A DNA stretch of 64,000 nucleotides from Halobacteriovorax sp. GB3 (GTDB taxonomy: Bacteria; Bdellovibrionota; Bacteriovoracia; Bacteriovoracales; Bacteriovoracaceae): assembly GCF_028649655.1 (NCBI RefSeq), contig NZ_JAQSLN010000005.1, positions 63,409-127,408 of the forward strand, written 5' to 3'. The position numbers were made by a program, and so were the translations under genes. Of the stretch, positions 15,876 through 25,366 are shown in pieces. Position 1 is the first letter of the stretch; each line of letters opens with the position of its first letter. A model generated the notes under the pieces. It searched no databases. It saw only the letters and a list, made by a program, of their open reading frames with translations, and was not told the DNA's origin.

Positions 15876-16280
15876 TTAACGTTTCGAGAATTGGTATCTC
15901 GCTCTCGCACCTTTTTGACCGTATTTTTGTCTTTCAACTTTACGTGGGTCACGAGTTAAGAATCCAGCAGCTTTTAGCTCTGGTCTTGCAGCTGGATCAA
16001 GCTTAAGGATTGCTCTTGCAACACCTAGTCTTACCGCACCAGCTTGTCCAGTTGTTCCACCACCTTTAACATTGATGTTAAGGTCGTACTTATCAATCAG
16101 CTTAAGAAGCTTAAGTGGTTGATTAACAACGTATCTATCAGTTCCCTTTGGGAAATAATCTTTGATGTCTCTTTTGTTCACTGTGATCTTTCCAGAACCA
16201 GTTGCTACATAAACTCTAGCAACAGAAGTCTTTCTTCTACCTACAGCGTGTGCATCGTATGTTTTACCTTTAGTAGCCAT
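15876..16280 (-). CDS. rpsI: 30S ribosomal protein S9
   Basis: S9 is a small-subunit protein whose C-terminal tail reaches the P-site tRNA. The 134-residue product has the conserved core ([60 protein letters not shown]). It ends in the expected Lys-Arg tail. It follows rplM with a 22-bp gap, the near-universal L13-S9 pair. Confidence 0.98.
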   Translation of the reverse strand: MATKGKTYDAHAVGRRKTSVARVYVATGSGKITVNKRDIKDYFPKGTDRYVVNQPLKLLKLIDKYDLNINVKGGGTTGQAGAVRLGVARAILKLDPAARPELKAAGFLTRDPRKVERQKYGQKGARARYQFSKR

Positions 16281-16302
16281 AAAAAATCCTCTTTAACCTA
16301 AA

Positions 16303-16740
16303 TTAGAAATTGTAAACTTCTGGTTTTTGAGCTTCGTGTGCATGTTCATTACCTGCAAACACTTTAAGCTTTTTCAGTTGTTGACGTCCAAGAGAGTTCT
16401 TTGGAAGCATCCCTTTAACAGCATTCATAACAACTTGCTCAGGCTTCTTAGCAAGAAGTTCTCTTGCAGTTGTTTCTTTTAGTCCACCAACATAACCAGA
16501 GTGCTTGTAATATTTCTTTTGGTCAAGCTTTCTACCAGTAAATCTAACTTTGTCAGCGTTTACAACTACAACGAAATCACCAGAGTCTGTGTGCGGAGTG
16601 TACTTTGGATTGTTCTTTCCTCTTAGGATGTCTGCAATCTCAGTAGCAAGTCTACCGACAACTTTGTCTGTTGCGTCTACTAGATACCATTTTTTGTCAG
16701 CATCAGCAGGTTTTAGTACAAAAGATTTTTGCGTATACAT
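16303..16740 (-). CDS. rplM: 50S ribosomal protein L13
   Basis: L13 is an early assembly protein of the large ribosomal subunit. The 145-residue product contains [54 protein letters not shown]-type sequence, with the signature [27 protein letters not shown] near the end. It is the first gene of the L13-S9 operon behind a strong sigma-70-type promoter. Confidence 0.98.
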   Translation of the reverse strand: MYTQKSFVLKPADADKKWYLVDATDKVVGRLATEIADILRGKNNPKYTPHTDSGDFVVVVNADKVRFTGRKLDQKKYYKHSGYVGGLKETTARELLAKKPEQVVMNAVKGMLPKNSLGRQQLKKLKVFAGNEHAHEAQKPEVYNF

Positions 16741-16815
16741 AATTTTTAACCTTCCACCTAATAATTAATAACATTTTCTTTTACATATTGGGGAAATGTA
16801 ACGGGAATGTTGTCC

Positions 16816-16845
16816 TTTATAATTGACTATGGGGCCTCTAGTCAA
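16816..16845 (-). promoter_or_regulatory. Sigma-70-type promoter of rplM-rpsI
   Basis: On the minus strand TTGACT (16845-16840) and TATAAA (16821-16816) are spaced by 18 bp. The leader would be about 70 bases, and such leaders often carry ribosomal-protein regulation. No specific fold was recognised. Confidence 0.75.
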
Positions 16846-16883
16846 GAGCTAAATTCTACCTAAGTAATTATTAATATGGCCTT

Positions 16884-19772
16884 TTAGAAGAAGCCAATTG
16901 ATAAATGGAATCGACCAAAAGACTCTCTTTGCTGAGCATCATTTTCTCGCCTTTTAAGCTTGATTCCATAATCAAAATCCAGTGAACCTACTTGAGTCAC
17001 AAATTTAAAAGTTCCACCCACAGCAGTACGTAATTTCAATGGCTTAAGACTATTTACATAAAGAGACCCTGCATCAAAGAATCCACCAATCACGACATTA
17101 TCATTAATATAGTACCTAGGCTCTACCTTCAGGTTCAAGAAATAGGCCTTATCATTAATAATGACATCCCCTATATCGACCCCAGACTCAAGACGATTTA
17201 TTTCATCAGAAGAAAAGCCTCGAACCTGATCGACACCTTCTAAACGAAAGACCTTTAGACTTGGAATATATCCAATAGGTACAGGGTTTCCAACTTCATC
17301 TTGTTCAATATTTCCATCAGCATCTTTTCTAAAACCAGTTGCAAAGTTTTTCTCAACACCACCGGCCAAAGAAGTTGCAATAACCAATGAATCAGTAACT
17401 GGTACATAAAAGCGATTTCTCGAAACTAGTTTATTAAAGTTAATGACTAGATCATCTTCTTCCATTGAATAGAAATAACTATTCGCAAACTCCCATGAGA
17501 GAGCAAAGTATGCACCTTTTTTTGGATTGGTTGGATCATCTCTTAAATCCCAACTGATAGAAGGAGTAAGCGAGCCAATCCTAAATGTATCGTTGTTAAT
17601 CTCTCTCGTGGCGTCAAATTGTCGGATAACTTCTAACTGATAACGTAGCGAAGTAGAAACATTGTCTCCAAATGTTTTTGAAAGCTGTGGAGATAGCTTG
17701 AAAATATCAGCATCGAAACTCGAGAATCTCTTTCTTTGAAAAGACGCTGACATTTCGCCATCGAGTTTAGTTTTAATAAGATTATAGCCAACATAGGGTT
17801 CGTTAAAAGAGAACTTAACCAATCCCTCTAGCAGTCTTTTCTCTTCCTGCTTTCTTCTTTCATCTAGACCTTTAAAACTAAGTCTCAAGTTTCCTTGTAC
17901 TTGCATACTTAAAGATCGGTTCATGCCACTAATGTTGTTTAGAACGACTCCTCCTGAAAACTTCGCCCCTAAATCGGTACGATAACCCGGAGCCACCTCA
18001 GCTTGACCAAAGTCTTTCTCTTTCAATTGAACAAGTAAATTAACTCTCGTTTCTCCATTCTTTTCATTTGATGAACCAATGTATGGAGTGACTCGAATTG
18101 CAGAGAATAATCCTAATAAAGTCAGACGATTTCGAATGTTCTGCATTTTCTTTGGCGTAATAATATCACCGCGTTTCATGAGAACTTCTCTATCAATAAC
18201 TTGAAACTTAGTTTTTACATTTCCAGTTACAAGCAAGCTCTCAAAAACTGTTTTTGGGCCAGAAATAATATCTAACTGTAAGACTGCTTCTTTGTAGTTA
18301 CTCGTATAAGTAACGATCTTTTTAGGATCTCTATTTCTATATTCAGCAAAATAATAACCTTTCTCACGAATGACATTGATTACTTTATCAAGATCTTTTT
18401 CAAGAGCAACGACATTTAAAGCGGCACCCTTCTTATTATGAATGCTTTTTAAAACATCTTCGAAAAGCTTATTATCAACACCCTTAATCTTTATTTCGTT
18501 AAGTGTTGTTTGTTGTCTTTCAATAATAAGAATATTAACCTCGGCCTCATCCTTCTCTTCATTGAAACGAATGACAGGCTTAACAATTTCCGAAAAAAGA
18601 AATCCGTTTTCTAGATACTTCTTTTTAATAATATCTTGAAATTCAGTTAAATAATTTTCATCCAAATAGTTGGCCTTAATAAGCGAGCTTCCCTTCTTAT
18701 AAAAAACATCTGTCAAAAACTGCTTACTAAAGAATCGATTCCCTTCGAAAACTAAATTATTAACTTTAACCTTATTACCTTCTTTAAGCTCAACAAAGTA
18801 ATGAATATATGGCAGACCATTTATATCTAACCCTCTTCTCTCATTGAAAAGAACGACAGTATTATAAAGTCCCCTCTTACCATACATTTCGAGAATCACT
18901 TCTTTTAGATCAGAGGAATTGAACTTGAATCCTTGAGATTTAACAATTGCTCTAATCTCCGTTACAAATTCTTGTTTTGAAAAGATTTTATTATTATAGA
19001 AATCAAAGGCATATCTCTTGCCTGGAATAACATCAATATTAAGACTTACGTTATCTTGCTTATCAAACTTTGGCGGTTTCAAGCTTAGCTTTATTTCATA
19101 AAATCCAAGAAGAAAGAGTTCATCTTGAATACCTTCTAGCTGAATCTGAAAACTGCTTTTGTCCCAAATTTTATTTTTTCGAGTTATCAACTTTGTCGAA
19201 ATAAAGTCCTTTAACCATACAATATTTGATTCAACATTTATTGATGTAATTTTAGAGTATTTACCAAGAGTAACATCAAATGAAATATTAACGACTGATC
19301 CTGTCTCATTAACTTTCATCTTAACTTGTGAGTTAAAATAGCCGTGTTCCCTCAAATACTTTTTAGCATCATCATAGCTCTTTGCGAGTAGTTCTTCTGA
19401 ATAGTAATCATCTATTTTCAAAGAGACTCTAGAGGAAATTTCATCGAGTGCGACATCTTCATCAAAAGTAAAAACAATATCATTAACTTTTCTTTTAATT
19501 CCAAGCTCAACTTCAACAACAATTTCGTTTTCGCCTTCATACACTTCATAAGCAAAAGTGTTAATGGACTGATCTAAAAGTTTGAAACGGAGTTGTTCAC
19601 GGAGTAATTCGTTTGAAAACTCAAGGCCAATGATATCGTCAAATTTATCTTTGTACTCAGAACAAAGTGATTTAATGTCACATGTGACATTAAAGGTACT
19701 AATCTTCTTTGCGTAACTATTAAAAGAAACGACTAAAAAGAATATGAATGTCATTAATCTTAGAATGACCAT
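16884..19772 (-). CDS. Omp85-family outer-membrane assembly protein (TamA/BamA type)
   Basis: This 962-residue outer-membrane protein has a signal peptide (ending SYA before KK). A long N-terminal half of repeated POTRA domains follows, with recurring strand-helix-strand patterns such as KVKVNNLVFEGNRFFSKQFL. The C-terminal beta-barrel contains the Omp85 motif VRGF (in DQVRGFSSDE), a late GGFFDAGSLY strand and a terminal Phe. Size and POTRA number are nearer BamA. The gene directly follows tamB with a 13-bp overlap, which points to the TamA role of moving or inserting envelope proteins or lipids with TamB. Both readings are possible; a second Omp85 gene elsewhere would settle it. Confidence 0.9.
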   Translation of the reverse strand: MVILRLMTFIFFLVVSFNSYAKKISTFNVTCDIKSLCSEYKDKFDDIIGLEFSNELLREQLRFKLLDQSINTFAYEVYEGENEIVVEVELGIKRKVNDIVFTFDEDVALDEISSRVSLKIDDYYSEELLAKSYDDAKKYLREHGYFNSQVKMKVNETGSVVNISFDVTLGKYSKITSINVESNIVWLKDFISTKLITRKNKIWDKSSFQIQLEGIQDELFLLGFYEIKLSLKPPKFDKQDNVSLNIDVIPGKRYAFDFYNNKIFSKQEFVTEIRAIVKSQGFKFNSSDLKEVILEMYGKRGLYNTVVLFNERRGLDINGLPYIHYFVELKEGNKVKVNNLVFEGNRFFSKQFLTDVFYKKGSSLIKANYLDENYLTEFQDIIKKKYLENGFLFSEIVKPVIRFNEEKDEAEVNILIIERQQTTLNEIKIKGVDNKLFEDVLKSIHNKKGAALNVVALEKDLDKVINVIREKGYYFAEYRNRDPKKIVTYTSNYKEAVLQLDIISGPKTVFESLLVTGNVKTKFQVIDREVLMKRGDIITPKKMQNIRNRLTLLGLFSAIRVTPYIGSSNEKNGETRVNLLVQLKEKDFGQAEVAPGYRTDLGAKFSGGVVLNNISGMNRSLSMQVQGNLRLSFKGLDERRKQEEKRLLEGLVKFSFNEPYVGYNLIKTKLDGEMSASFQRKRFSSFDADIFKLSPQLSKTFGDNVSTSLRYQLEVIRQFDATREINNDTFRIGSLTPSISWDLRDDPTNPKKGAYFALSWEFANSYFYSMEEDDLVINFNKLVSRNRFYVPVTDSLVIATSLAGGVEKNFATGFRKDADGNIEQDEVGNPVPIGYIPSLKVFRLEGVDQVRGFSSDEINRLESGVDIGDVIINDKAYFLNLKVEPRYYINDNVVIGGFFDAGSLYVNSLKPLKLRTAVGGTFKFVTQVGSLDFDYGIKLKRRENDAQQRESFGRFHLSIGFF

Positions 19773-22700
19773 CTATATTTTATATCCGCACCAATCGAGT
19801 CTGGAGTATCGACAGATTCTTCACTACTCGATTTGAGTTCATAAACCCCTTCAACAGAGAGGTTCTTATTTATATTATAGTTTAAATTCATTTCTTGTTT
19901 TTGCTCTAACGAACCACCTATCGTACTAGATAATGATAAATCCATCGAGTTTGTTATTTGTTTTTGTACTTTAACCTTAGTAGCACTTTTAAATCTAGAT
20001 ACATCTCCATCACTTACTCCTGATTTTCCCTGTAAAAGTGTATCCTCATTCTCTCCAAATTCAGGAAGAACACTCAATCTTAGTCCCAAAGATGAATTTA
20101 GTCCTTCGTTAATTTTAAGTTGATCAACAAGTAAAGTTCCTAGACCTAATGTCGTAACATTCTGTCTTTCTCGAGACTGTAGTCCTTGTGAGATATCGGA
20201 AGTAACACCTAGAGTAAGAAGAGACAAGATATCCTCTTGGACTAGGAATGGCTCCGCAGAAAGATTAATATTTAAGTCATTTGATTTCCCACCAACTTCT
20301 AGCTTTATGTCATATTGATTAATTCTAGATTGAGCAGAAAAAAATAATTCAGGAGTTGACCCGATTGATTCATCATCAAAATTTACTTTCCCTTCGTAGA
20401 GAATAAATTCATGTCCTTTGAATTTAAATTTACTGATCGAAGGTATAAATAGGAGATTACCAAAGACTTTTGGTCTAATTGGACTCCCAGTAATTCTCGC
20501 TTTTCCAGTAAATTGAAGATCGGACAAACTATTTTTTACAAATAAAGGGCTATCTGTATTTAAGTTAATATCTAAATCAAAAAAGCGAGTATTATCGATA
20601 TTCGTTTTATCTGGAATGAACTGATACACACTTGAAGGAATGATTTCACTCTTAGAGAATTCATCAAATTCATCACTATAACTACCAGCTTTTAAAATAA
20701 CATCTCCCTGAATTTTATAAGGAAAACTCTCTCCAATAATTTTTGAGTTTGCTGAAACAACAACACCAGATTTCTTAAAAAATGGAATATATGCACTATC
20801 TACTTTAATATTTATATCAGATCGAGGAAATGGAAATACAAATTCTACGATTCCATTCGATGTTATGATTCCTCCACCAAATTTGGCACTAGCTTCCTCT
20901 AGCAACAGATTCTTACCATCAAGAATTATTTTTGCGTTAATATCTGTTATGACATTTGGAAGTTTTTCTATCTTTGCTGAGACATCACTTACTTCTAATT
21001 CATAAAAATTATCAACCTGACCTATTTCCCCAACAAAGACTCCTCGTCCTCTTATTAAACCTGATATCTTATGAATTTTTGGAGTTAATACTTCGGCCCA
21101 ATCGGCATCGAGGACGAGTTCTTGTTCAATTCGAAGCCCCTTTTCAATAGAGCCACTGAAAACTGTTTTAATTCCCTTGTCTCTATGCTTTAAAAAGAAT
21201 TCACCCTTGGTCACGATACCGTTATTTAAAACGAGACTCTTCTTCCCAGGAAGGAGAATTGTAGATCCACCTCTGCGAACAGCGAACTCATCAAGAGTTA
21301 AATTCAAATTAATATTCTTAAGGTCTTCATAGTTAAAATTACTATCCAGTAGCCCTCGCACCCTTCCTGTAATTGAACGATCTCTTATATTGTGGTCTGA
21401 GATAATACCAAGAATTTCCCTCAGATTATCAAAGTCAAAGAGTATATTTATCTTAACATCTTTAGAGTCTGTATTAATTTCTGAAACGATAGCTATTTCA
21501 TCACCAAGACCTTCGGCCCTAACATTCAATCTTTTATCAACATATTTAAATTTTAATTCTGAGTCACCGACTTTAACATTGTTGATTTGAGAACCAAGTA
21601 AGCTTATATCCCCCTGAATTATTGATTCACCAAATTTCTTTTTAAGGGAAATATTTGATTTAACAAACCCATCTAAACCAAGTCCTGTAAGACGATAAAA
21701 GTCACTATCTTTCAATCTAAAACTATTTAGCCGAATATTTAATTCATCCATTTCACCCTGATAAAAATGAATATTTCCAGCTAATTTACCGTTAGACTTT
21801 TTGAAGACAACATCATTAATAAAAATATCTCGACTATCGATACTGAAGTTAGCCTTTGCATCTTCAAAAGTTTCACCGTAAAGATCAATATCTTCTAAAT
21901 CTATTTCACCCTTCAGTTTAACATCATCAAGACTACCAGACAGTCTCATATCCACTTCAGCATTAGCTCTAATTTTTTCAGGAATAGTCAAAGGAATCTT
22001 CTTAAAGAAGTCCTCTGTAATATACTTCATATCAAGATAAGTGATCTTTGGAATATCGAATTTAATATCAAGATTGTTTTGACTAAAATCAATAAAACCT
22101 TCAGCATTACCATCAGTAGAATCGAATTTAAAAACGGTATCGTTAATGAGTATCTTGTTACGACTAAGGTCATAAAAGATATTTCCCTTTGCTTTTTTTG
22201 TTTTGAAATCAAGAAGACCAAAGTCTTCAAGATCTAAATCAACATTGAAGGTAACATCGCCTTGATAGTTACCATTAATAATAACCTTGGCCTTTCCTTT
22301 CCCATCGATAGGAAATTCCATAATTTTTCCAAACTCAGCAAAATCAAAATTATTATTGGCTAGTTCGAAAAAGATCGTATTATTCCCAACCTTACCAGTT
22401 ACATTAAATTTTGTATAACTCCCTGAGATAGCATCTAGTCTAAAAAAGACCGAAAGATCTTCATTTAAAACGATCTGAGAATCTGAAAAAGTAATATCCT
22501 TTGGGGACAAAACAACTGGGCTTTGTTCATCTAAAACGTATTTTGTCTGCTTTAATTTTGTCCCGGATAAAATATGAAAGAGCCAAGTATCTTTTATAAA
22601 CTCTATCTCTAACTCTCCATTAATAAATCCCTTTAATCCATCCAGGCTATCTTTAATGGCATATAGAGCGTCGTTTGTATGAAAATCGTTGGCCTTAATA

Positions 22701-23764
22701 TGAAATTTAAGTTGATCCAATTTATTGATATTTACTTCAATAGGTTTTGAGTTTTCAATTGACCCTTCTCCCCTTTTAAGAAATGCCTTACTGGCCGATA
22801 AATTCCCATCTTTATATCGACCTTTACTTTCAAAATAATCATAATGAAAATAACTTGATATCCCTTCCCAACTTTTAATCACGAAGTCTGCTTGGGGATC
22901 TGATACATTTCCTTTTGATGTCACTTCAAATTCAACATATCCATCAATTTTTTCGTCAAAGCCTTTTATTTCATCGATAATATCCTGAATACCTCCAGAA
23001 TATTTCATTTTAAGATCGTGAGTACCATTTTTGAGATCATCAACAATTTCTCCACTCAGAGAAAGTTTATTGAGGCCGTCTTCAATCATTAAGTTCTTAA
23101 TTCTCAATTTATTTGCGCTCAGCTCTGTTTGAAAATCGATACTATCTCTTTGAAGATACTTATCAATATTTGTTTCACCACTTCGAACACTATTGATCTT
23201 CCCATTCACCTCTATACTTTTAGAAAAGTCAGATAGTTCGATATTATCGATATAAATGATCGCATCATTTATAAATACTGACGTTTTATTTACATACACT
23301 CGAGAAACTTTAACAGGTAGTTTCGTATCAATTGCTTGTCGTATTTCTTGAAATATATTTTTTAACTTGAAGTCTTCTCTTTTGCTTGATTCCTTTGACT
23401 CAGGAATACTTCCATATATTTCTGCACCATAGATATCAAAAGAACTAATAGATAACTCTTTCTTGAAGAAATCTAAAATACCAAATTTGAGTGCTACTTC
23501 TTTTGATTGAAAATCTATCCAGCCATCATTTAGTTTCTTCTTAACTTTTATATCTTTTAAAATTGTAGCTGGAGGAAAGAAACCAACTCCAATTTGTTTA
23601 AACTCTAAACTCAAGTCGGCTTTATCTTGAGCAATCTTTTGGACCTGCTTAGATAAATATTCCCCTACCATCTCACTTTGCAACAAAGATCGTGCTCCAT
23701 AAATAGTTATGGATATTAGCAAAACAAATATTAATAAAAATGTATTTACTTTACCTAATCTCAT
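19760..23764 (-). CDS. tamB: TamB-like translocation and assembly module protein (DUF490)
   Basis: The 1334-residue protein has one N-terminal membrane helix (about residues 8-28, no cleavage site evident). An extremely long beta-rich repeat region follows, of the kind that forms the hydrophobic groove of AsmA/TamB/YhdP proteins. The C-terminus carries the DUF490 signature (ITGSPIRPKVFGNLLF, KFKFKGHEFILYEGKVNFDD, LSLLTLGVTSDISQGLQ). TamB spans the periplasm and works with an Omp85 partner, here the next gene. It overlaps the preceding helical-repeat gene by 14 bp, so the three genes are probably translated together. Confidence 0.93.
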   Translation of the reverse strand: MRLGKVNTFLLIFVLLISITIYGARSLLQSEMVGEYLSKQVQKIAQDKADLSLEFKQIGVGFFPPATILKDIKVKKKLNDGWIDFQSKEVALKFGILDFFKKELSISSFDIYGAEIYGSIPESKESSKREDFKLKNIFQEIRQAIDTKLPVKVSRVYVNKTSVFINDAIIYIDNIELSDFSKSIEVNGKINSVRSGETNIDKYLQRDSIDFQTELSANKLRIKNLMIEDGLNKLSLSGEIVDDLKNGTHDLKMKYSGGIQDIIDEIKGFDEKIDGYVEFEVTSKGNVSDPQADFVIKSWEGISSYFHYDYFESKGRYKDGNLSASKAFLKRGEGSIENSKPIEVNINKLDQLKFHIKANDFHTNDALYAIKDSLDGLKGFINGELEIEFIKDTWLFHILSGTKLKQTKYVLDEQSPVVLSPKDITFSDSQIVLNEDLSVFFRLDAISGSYTKFNVTGKVGNNTIFFELANNNFDFAEFGKIMEFPIDGKGKAKVIINGNYQGDVTFNVDLDLEDFGLLDFKTKKAKGNIFYDLSRNKILINDTVFKFDSTDGNAEGFIDFSQNNLDIKFDIPKITYLDMKYITEDFFKKIPLTIPEKIRANAEVDMRLSGSLDDVKLKGEIDLEDIDLYGETFEDAKANFSIDSRDIFINDVVFKKSNGKLAGNIHFYQGEMDELNIRLNSFRLKDSDFYRLTGLGLDGFVKSNISLKKKFGESIIQGDISLLGSQINNVKVGDSELKFKYVDKRLNVRAEGLGDEIAIVSEINTDSKDVKINILFDFDNLREILGIISDHNIRDRSITGRVRGLLDSNFNYEDLKNINLNLTLDEFAVRRGGSTILLPGKKSLVLNNGIVTKGEFFLKHRDKGIKTVFSGSIEKGLRIEQELVLDADWAEVLTPKIHKISGLIRGRGVFVGEIGQVDNFYELEVSDVSAKIEKLPNVITDINAKIILDGKNLLLEEASAKFGGGIITSNGIVEFVFPFPRSDINIKVDSAYIPFFKKSGVVVSANSKIIGESFPYKIQGDVILKAGSYSDEFDEFSKSEIIPSSVYQFIPDKTNIDNTRFFDLDINLNTDSPLFVKNSLSDLQFTGKARITGSPIRPKVFGNLLFIPSISKFKFKGHEFILYEGKVNFDDESIGSTPELFFSAQSRINQYDIKLEVGGKSNDLNINLSAEPFLVQEDILSLLTLGVTSDISQGLQSRERQNVTTLGLGTLLVDQLKINEGLNSSLGLRLSVLPEFGENEDTLLQGKSGVSDGDVSRFKSATKVKVQKQITNSMDLSLSSTIGGSLEQKQEMNLNYNINKNLSVEGVYELKSSSEESVDTPDSIGADIKYRWSF

Positions 23765-25295
23765 TTAACCTCTGCTTCACTAGTCGATAGTTTTTGTCGA
23801 CAGCAAAGACTCTTGCATAGTATTTCATGGCCTCTAATTTTCTACCTATTTTTCTATAACACTCTCCAACGATGTAGTAAAAATCTATTCGTTCATCTTC
23901 TGTAAAAGGGATTTCATCAATTGCGGCTTCCGCTCTATTTAACGCTTTATAATATTCCTTATCTTGAAACAAAGCATTCACTATTAGATATTCTCTTTTT
24001 ACAATTTCTTTTAAGTCTTCTGTCTCACTCAAAGATTCAATCATACTTACAACAACAGTTGGAAGTTCCATCATCAAAAGAGCAATAGATAGATCATAGT
24101 ATTGTTCATCGAGTTCTTCTTTGGACGAGTTCTCAATAAGCTTTTTAACATATGACTCTATTTCACTTGTTTTCTCTTCAGGCTCTTCTGAATACTTATT
24201 AATTATCTTCGTAAAATCTGTAGTTACGTCTCTATTAATCGCTAGCGCTTTAGAACCCTTCTTTCTCAGTTTCTCATCTTCAAAATCACTAATTAGAGTA
24301 CTGTCACTTCCCCTGGCCTTTAGTTCATTAATTAGTTCTTCTGCTTTTTCTTCCTCACCCATTTGAATGAGAAAATTTATTCTATTTTCAATCTCTTGCT
24401 CTTCTGTCAAAACATCTATCGCAAAGAGATCAGTTCCAAGATCAATCTCATCTCGATAATCAAATTCTTCAAAATTTCGAACTTCCATATCCATTGCAAG
24501 AAGTTCATCTTTTTGATTCTCTGTTAATAAATCAGAAAAATATTTTTCACTTAAAACTTTGATTAAAAGGTCACACAGCTGTCTTCTTTTTAATTCAAAT
24601 GACTTTTTCAAAAGAAAAAAGAGTGTCTCCTTTTCCTTAGGTTCATGAATTAAAATCTGTAAGCATGATGAAAAGAATTCTTCATCTTCTAGGCCTAGGT
24701 TTAGAGCGAGCTTTTTATATTCATATTTTTTTAACCATTCTTTTTTATGATTTGATAGTTCAAGCTCACTCATAAAAATTTTGTATTCGTTTTCAGAGCT
24801 TATAAGATTAAAAACACTTGTTTCGCCCTTCTCTATCATCACTCTAAATTTCGCTCTAATCAGCTTTGAGCGAGGCACATTGATATCATTCATCTCTTCT
24901 ATAAAAGACATGGCCTGATCAAAAAGTTTTTCATCTAAGAGTTTATTTAACATCTTGGAAGCCAACTTCTTTGCTTCAGCGATTTCACCTATCAAAATAT
25001 AAGACTTAAAAATTTTATAAGTTACTGAGAAGCGAAGATCTCTTACAAGATTCTCCTCATAGAATTTAACAATGTTTAAGGCATCATCTGCAACAATTAA
25101 AGTCTCAATACAAGCTTCAACAGTCGACCTAATGTTAAGCTCTAATTTCTTTTTTATATGAATGGATAAATTAAAGAATTCGATTTTTTCTTTAGAGGTG
25201 AAATGTTCAATTTCTTTTTCAATACTTTTCAAGCATGCAAAAGCATCATGGATTTTTCCACTCGAATATAGCATTTGCAATTTTGAAAGAACCAA
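23751..25295 (-). CDS. Helical-repeat (TPR-like) cytoplasmic protein linked to tamB
   Basis: The 514-residue protein is all-helical. TPR-like pairs are clear near the C-terminus (ALFQDKEYYKALNRAEAAIDEIP, then YYIVGECYRKIGRKLEAMKYYARVFAVDKNY). There is no signal peptide or membrane segment. The first codon is TTG at 25295, preceded by a perfect AGGAGG at a short 4-base distance. An ATG at 25274 is the alternative. Its end overlaps tamB. It probably scaffolds something in the cytoplasm; what it binds cannot be told. Confidence 0.75.
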   Translation of the reverse strand: MVLSKLQMLYSSGKIHDAFACLKSIEKEIEHFTSKEKIEFFNLSIHIKKKLELNIRSTVEACIETLIVADDALNIVKFYEENLVRDLRFSVTYKIFKSYILIGEIAEAKKLASKMLNKLLDEKLFDQAMSFIEEMNDINVPRSKLIRAKFRVMIEKGETSVFNLISSENEYKIFMSELELSNHKKEWLKKYEYKKLALNLGLEDEEFFSSCLQILIHEPKEKETLFFLLKKSFELKRRQLCDLLIKVLSEKYFSDLLTENQKDELLAMDMEVRNFEEFDYRDEIDLGTDLFAIDVLTEEQEIENRINFLIQMGEEEKAEELINELKARGSDSTLISDFEDEKLRKKGSKALAINRDVTTDFTKIINKYSEEPEEKTSEIESYVKKLIENSSKEELDEQYYDLSIALLMMELPTVVVSMIESLSETEDLKEIVKREYLIVNALFQDKEYYKALNRAEAAIDEIPFTEDERIDFYYIVGECYRKIGRKLEAMKYYARVFAVDKNYRLVKQRLNEIR

Positions 25296-25322
25296 AGGGC
25301 CTCCTAAAAAAAGTAAATATTA

Positions 25323-25359
25323 GAGTTAGAAACTCAAGTTTAAACTTGAGTTCTAACTC
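25323..25359 (-). terminator. Long hairpin between accC and the tamB operon
   Basis: GAGTTAGA(A)ACTCAAGTTT pairs with its complement as an almost perfect 18-bp stem with one bulged A and essentially no loop. On the minus strand the T-run (seven T) comes about ten bases after the stem, so it is an imperfect terminator or an attenuator ahead of the next gene. Confidence 0.55.
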
Positions 25360-25366
25360 CTTTATT

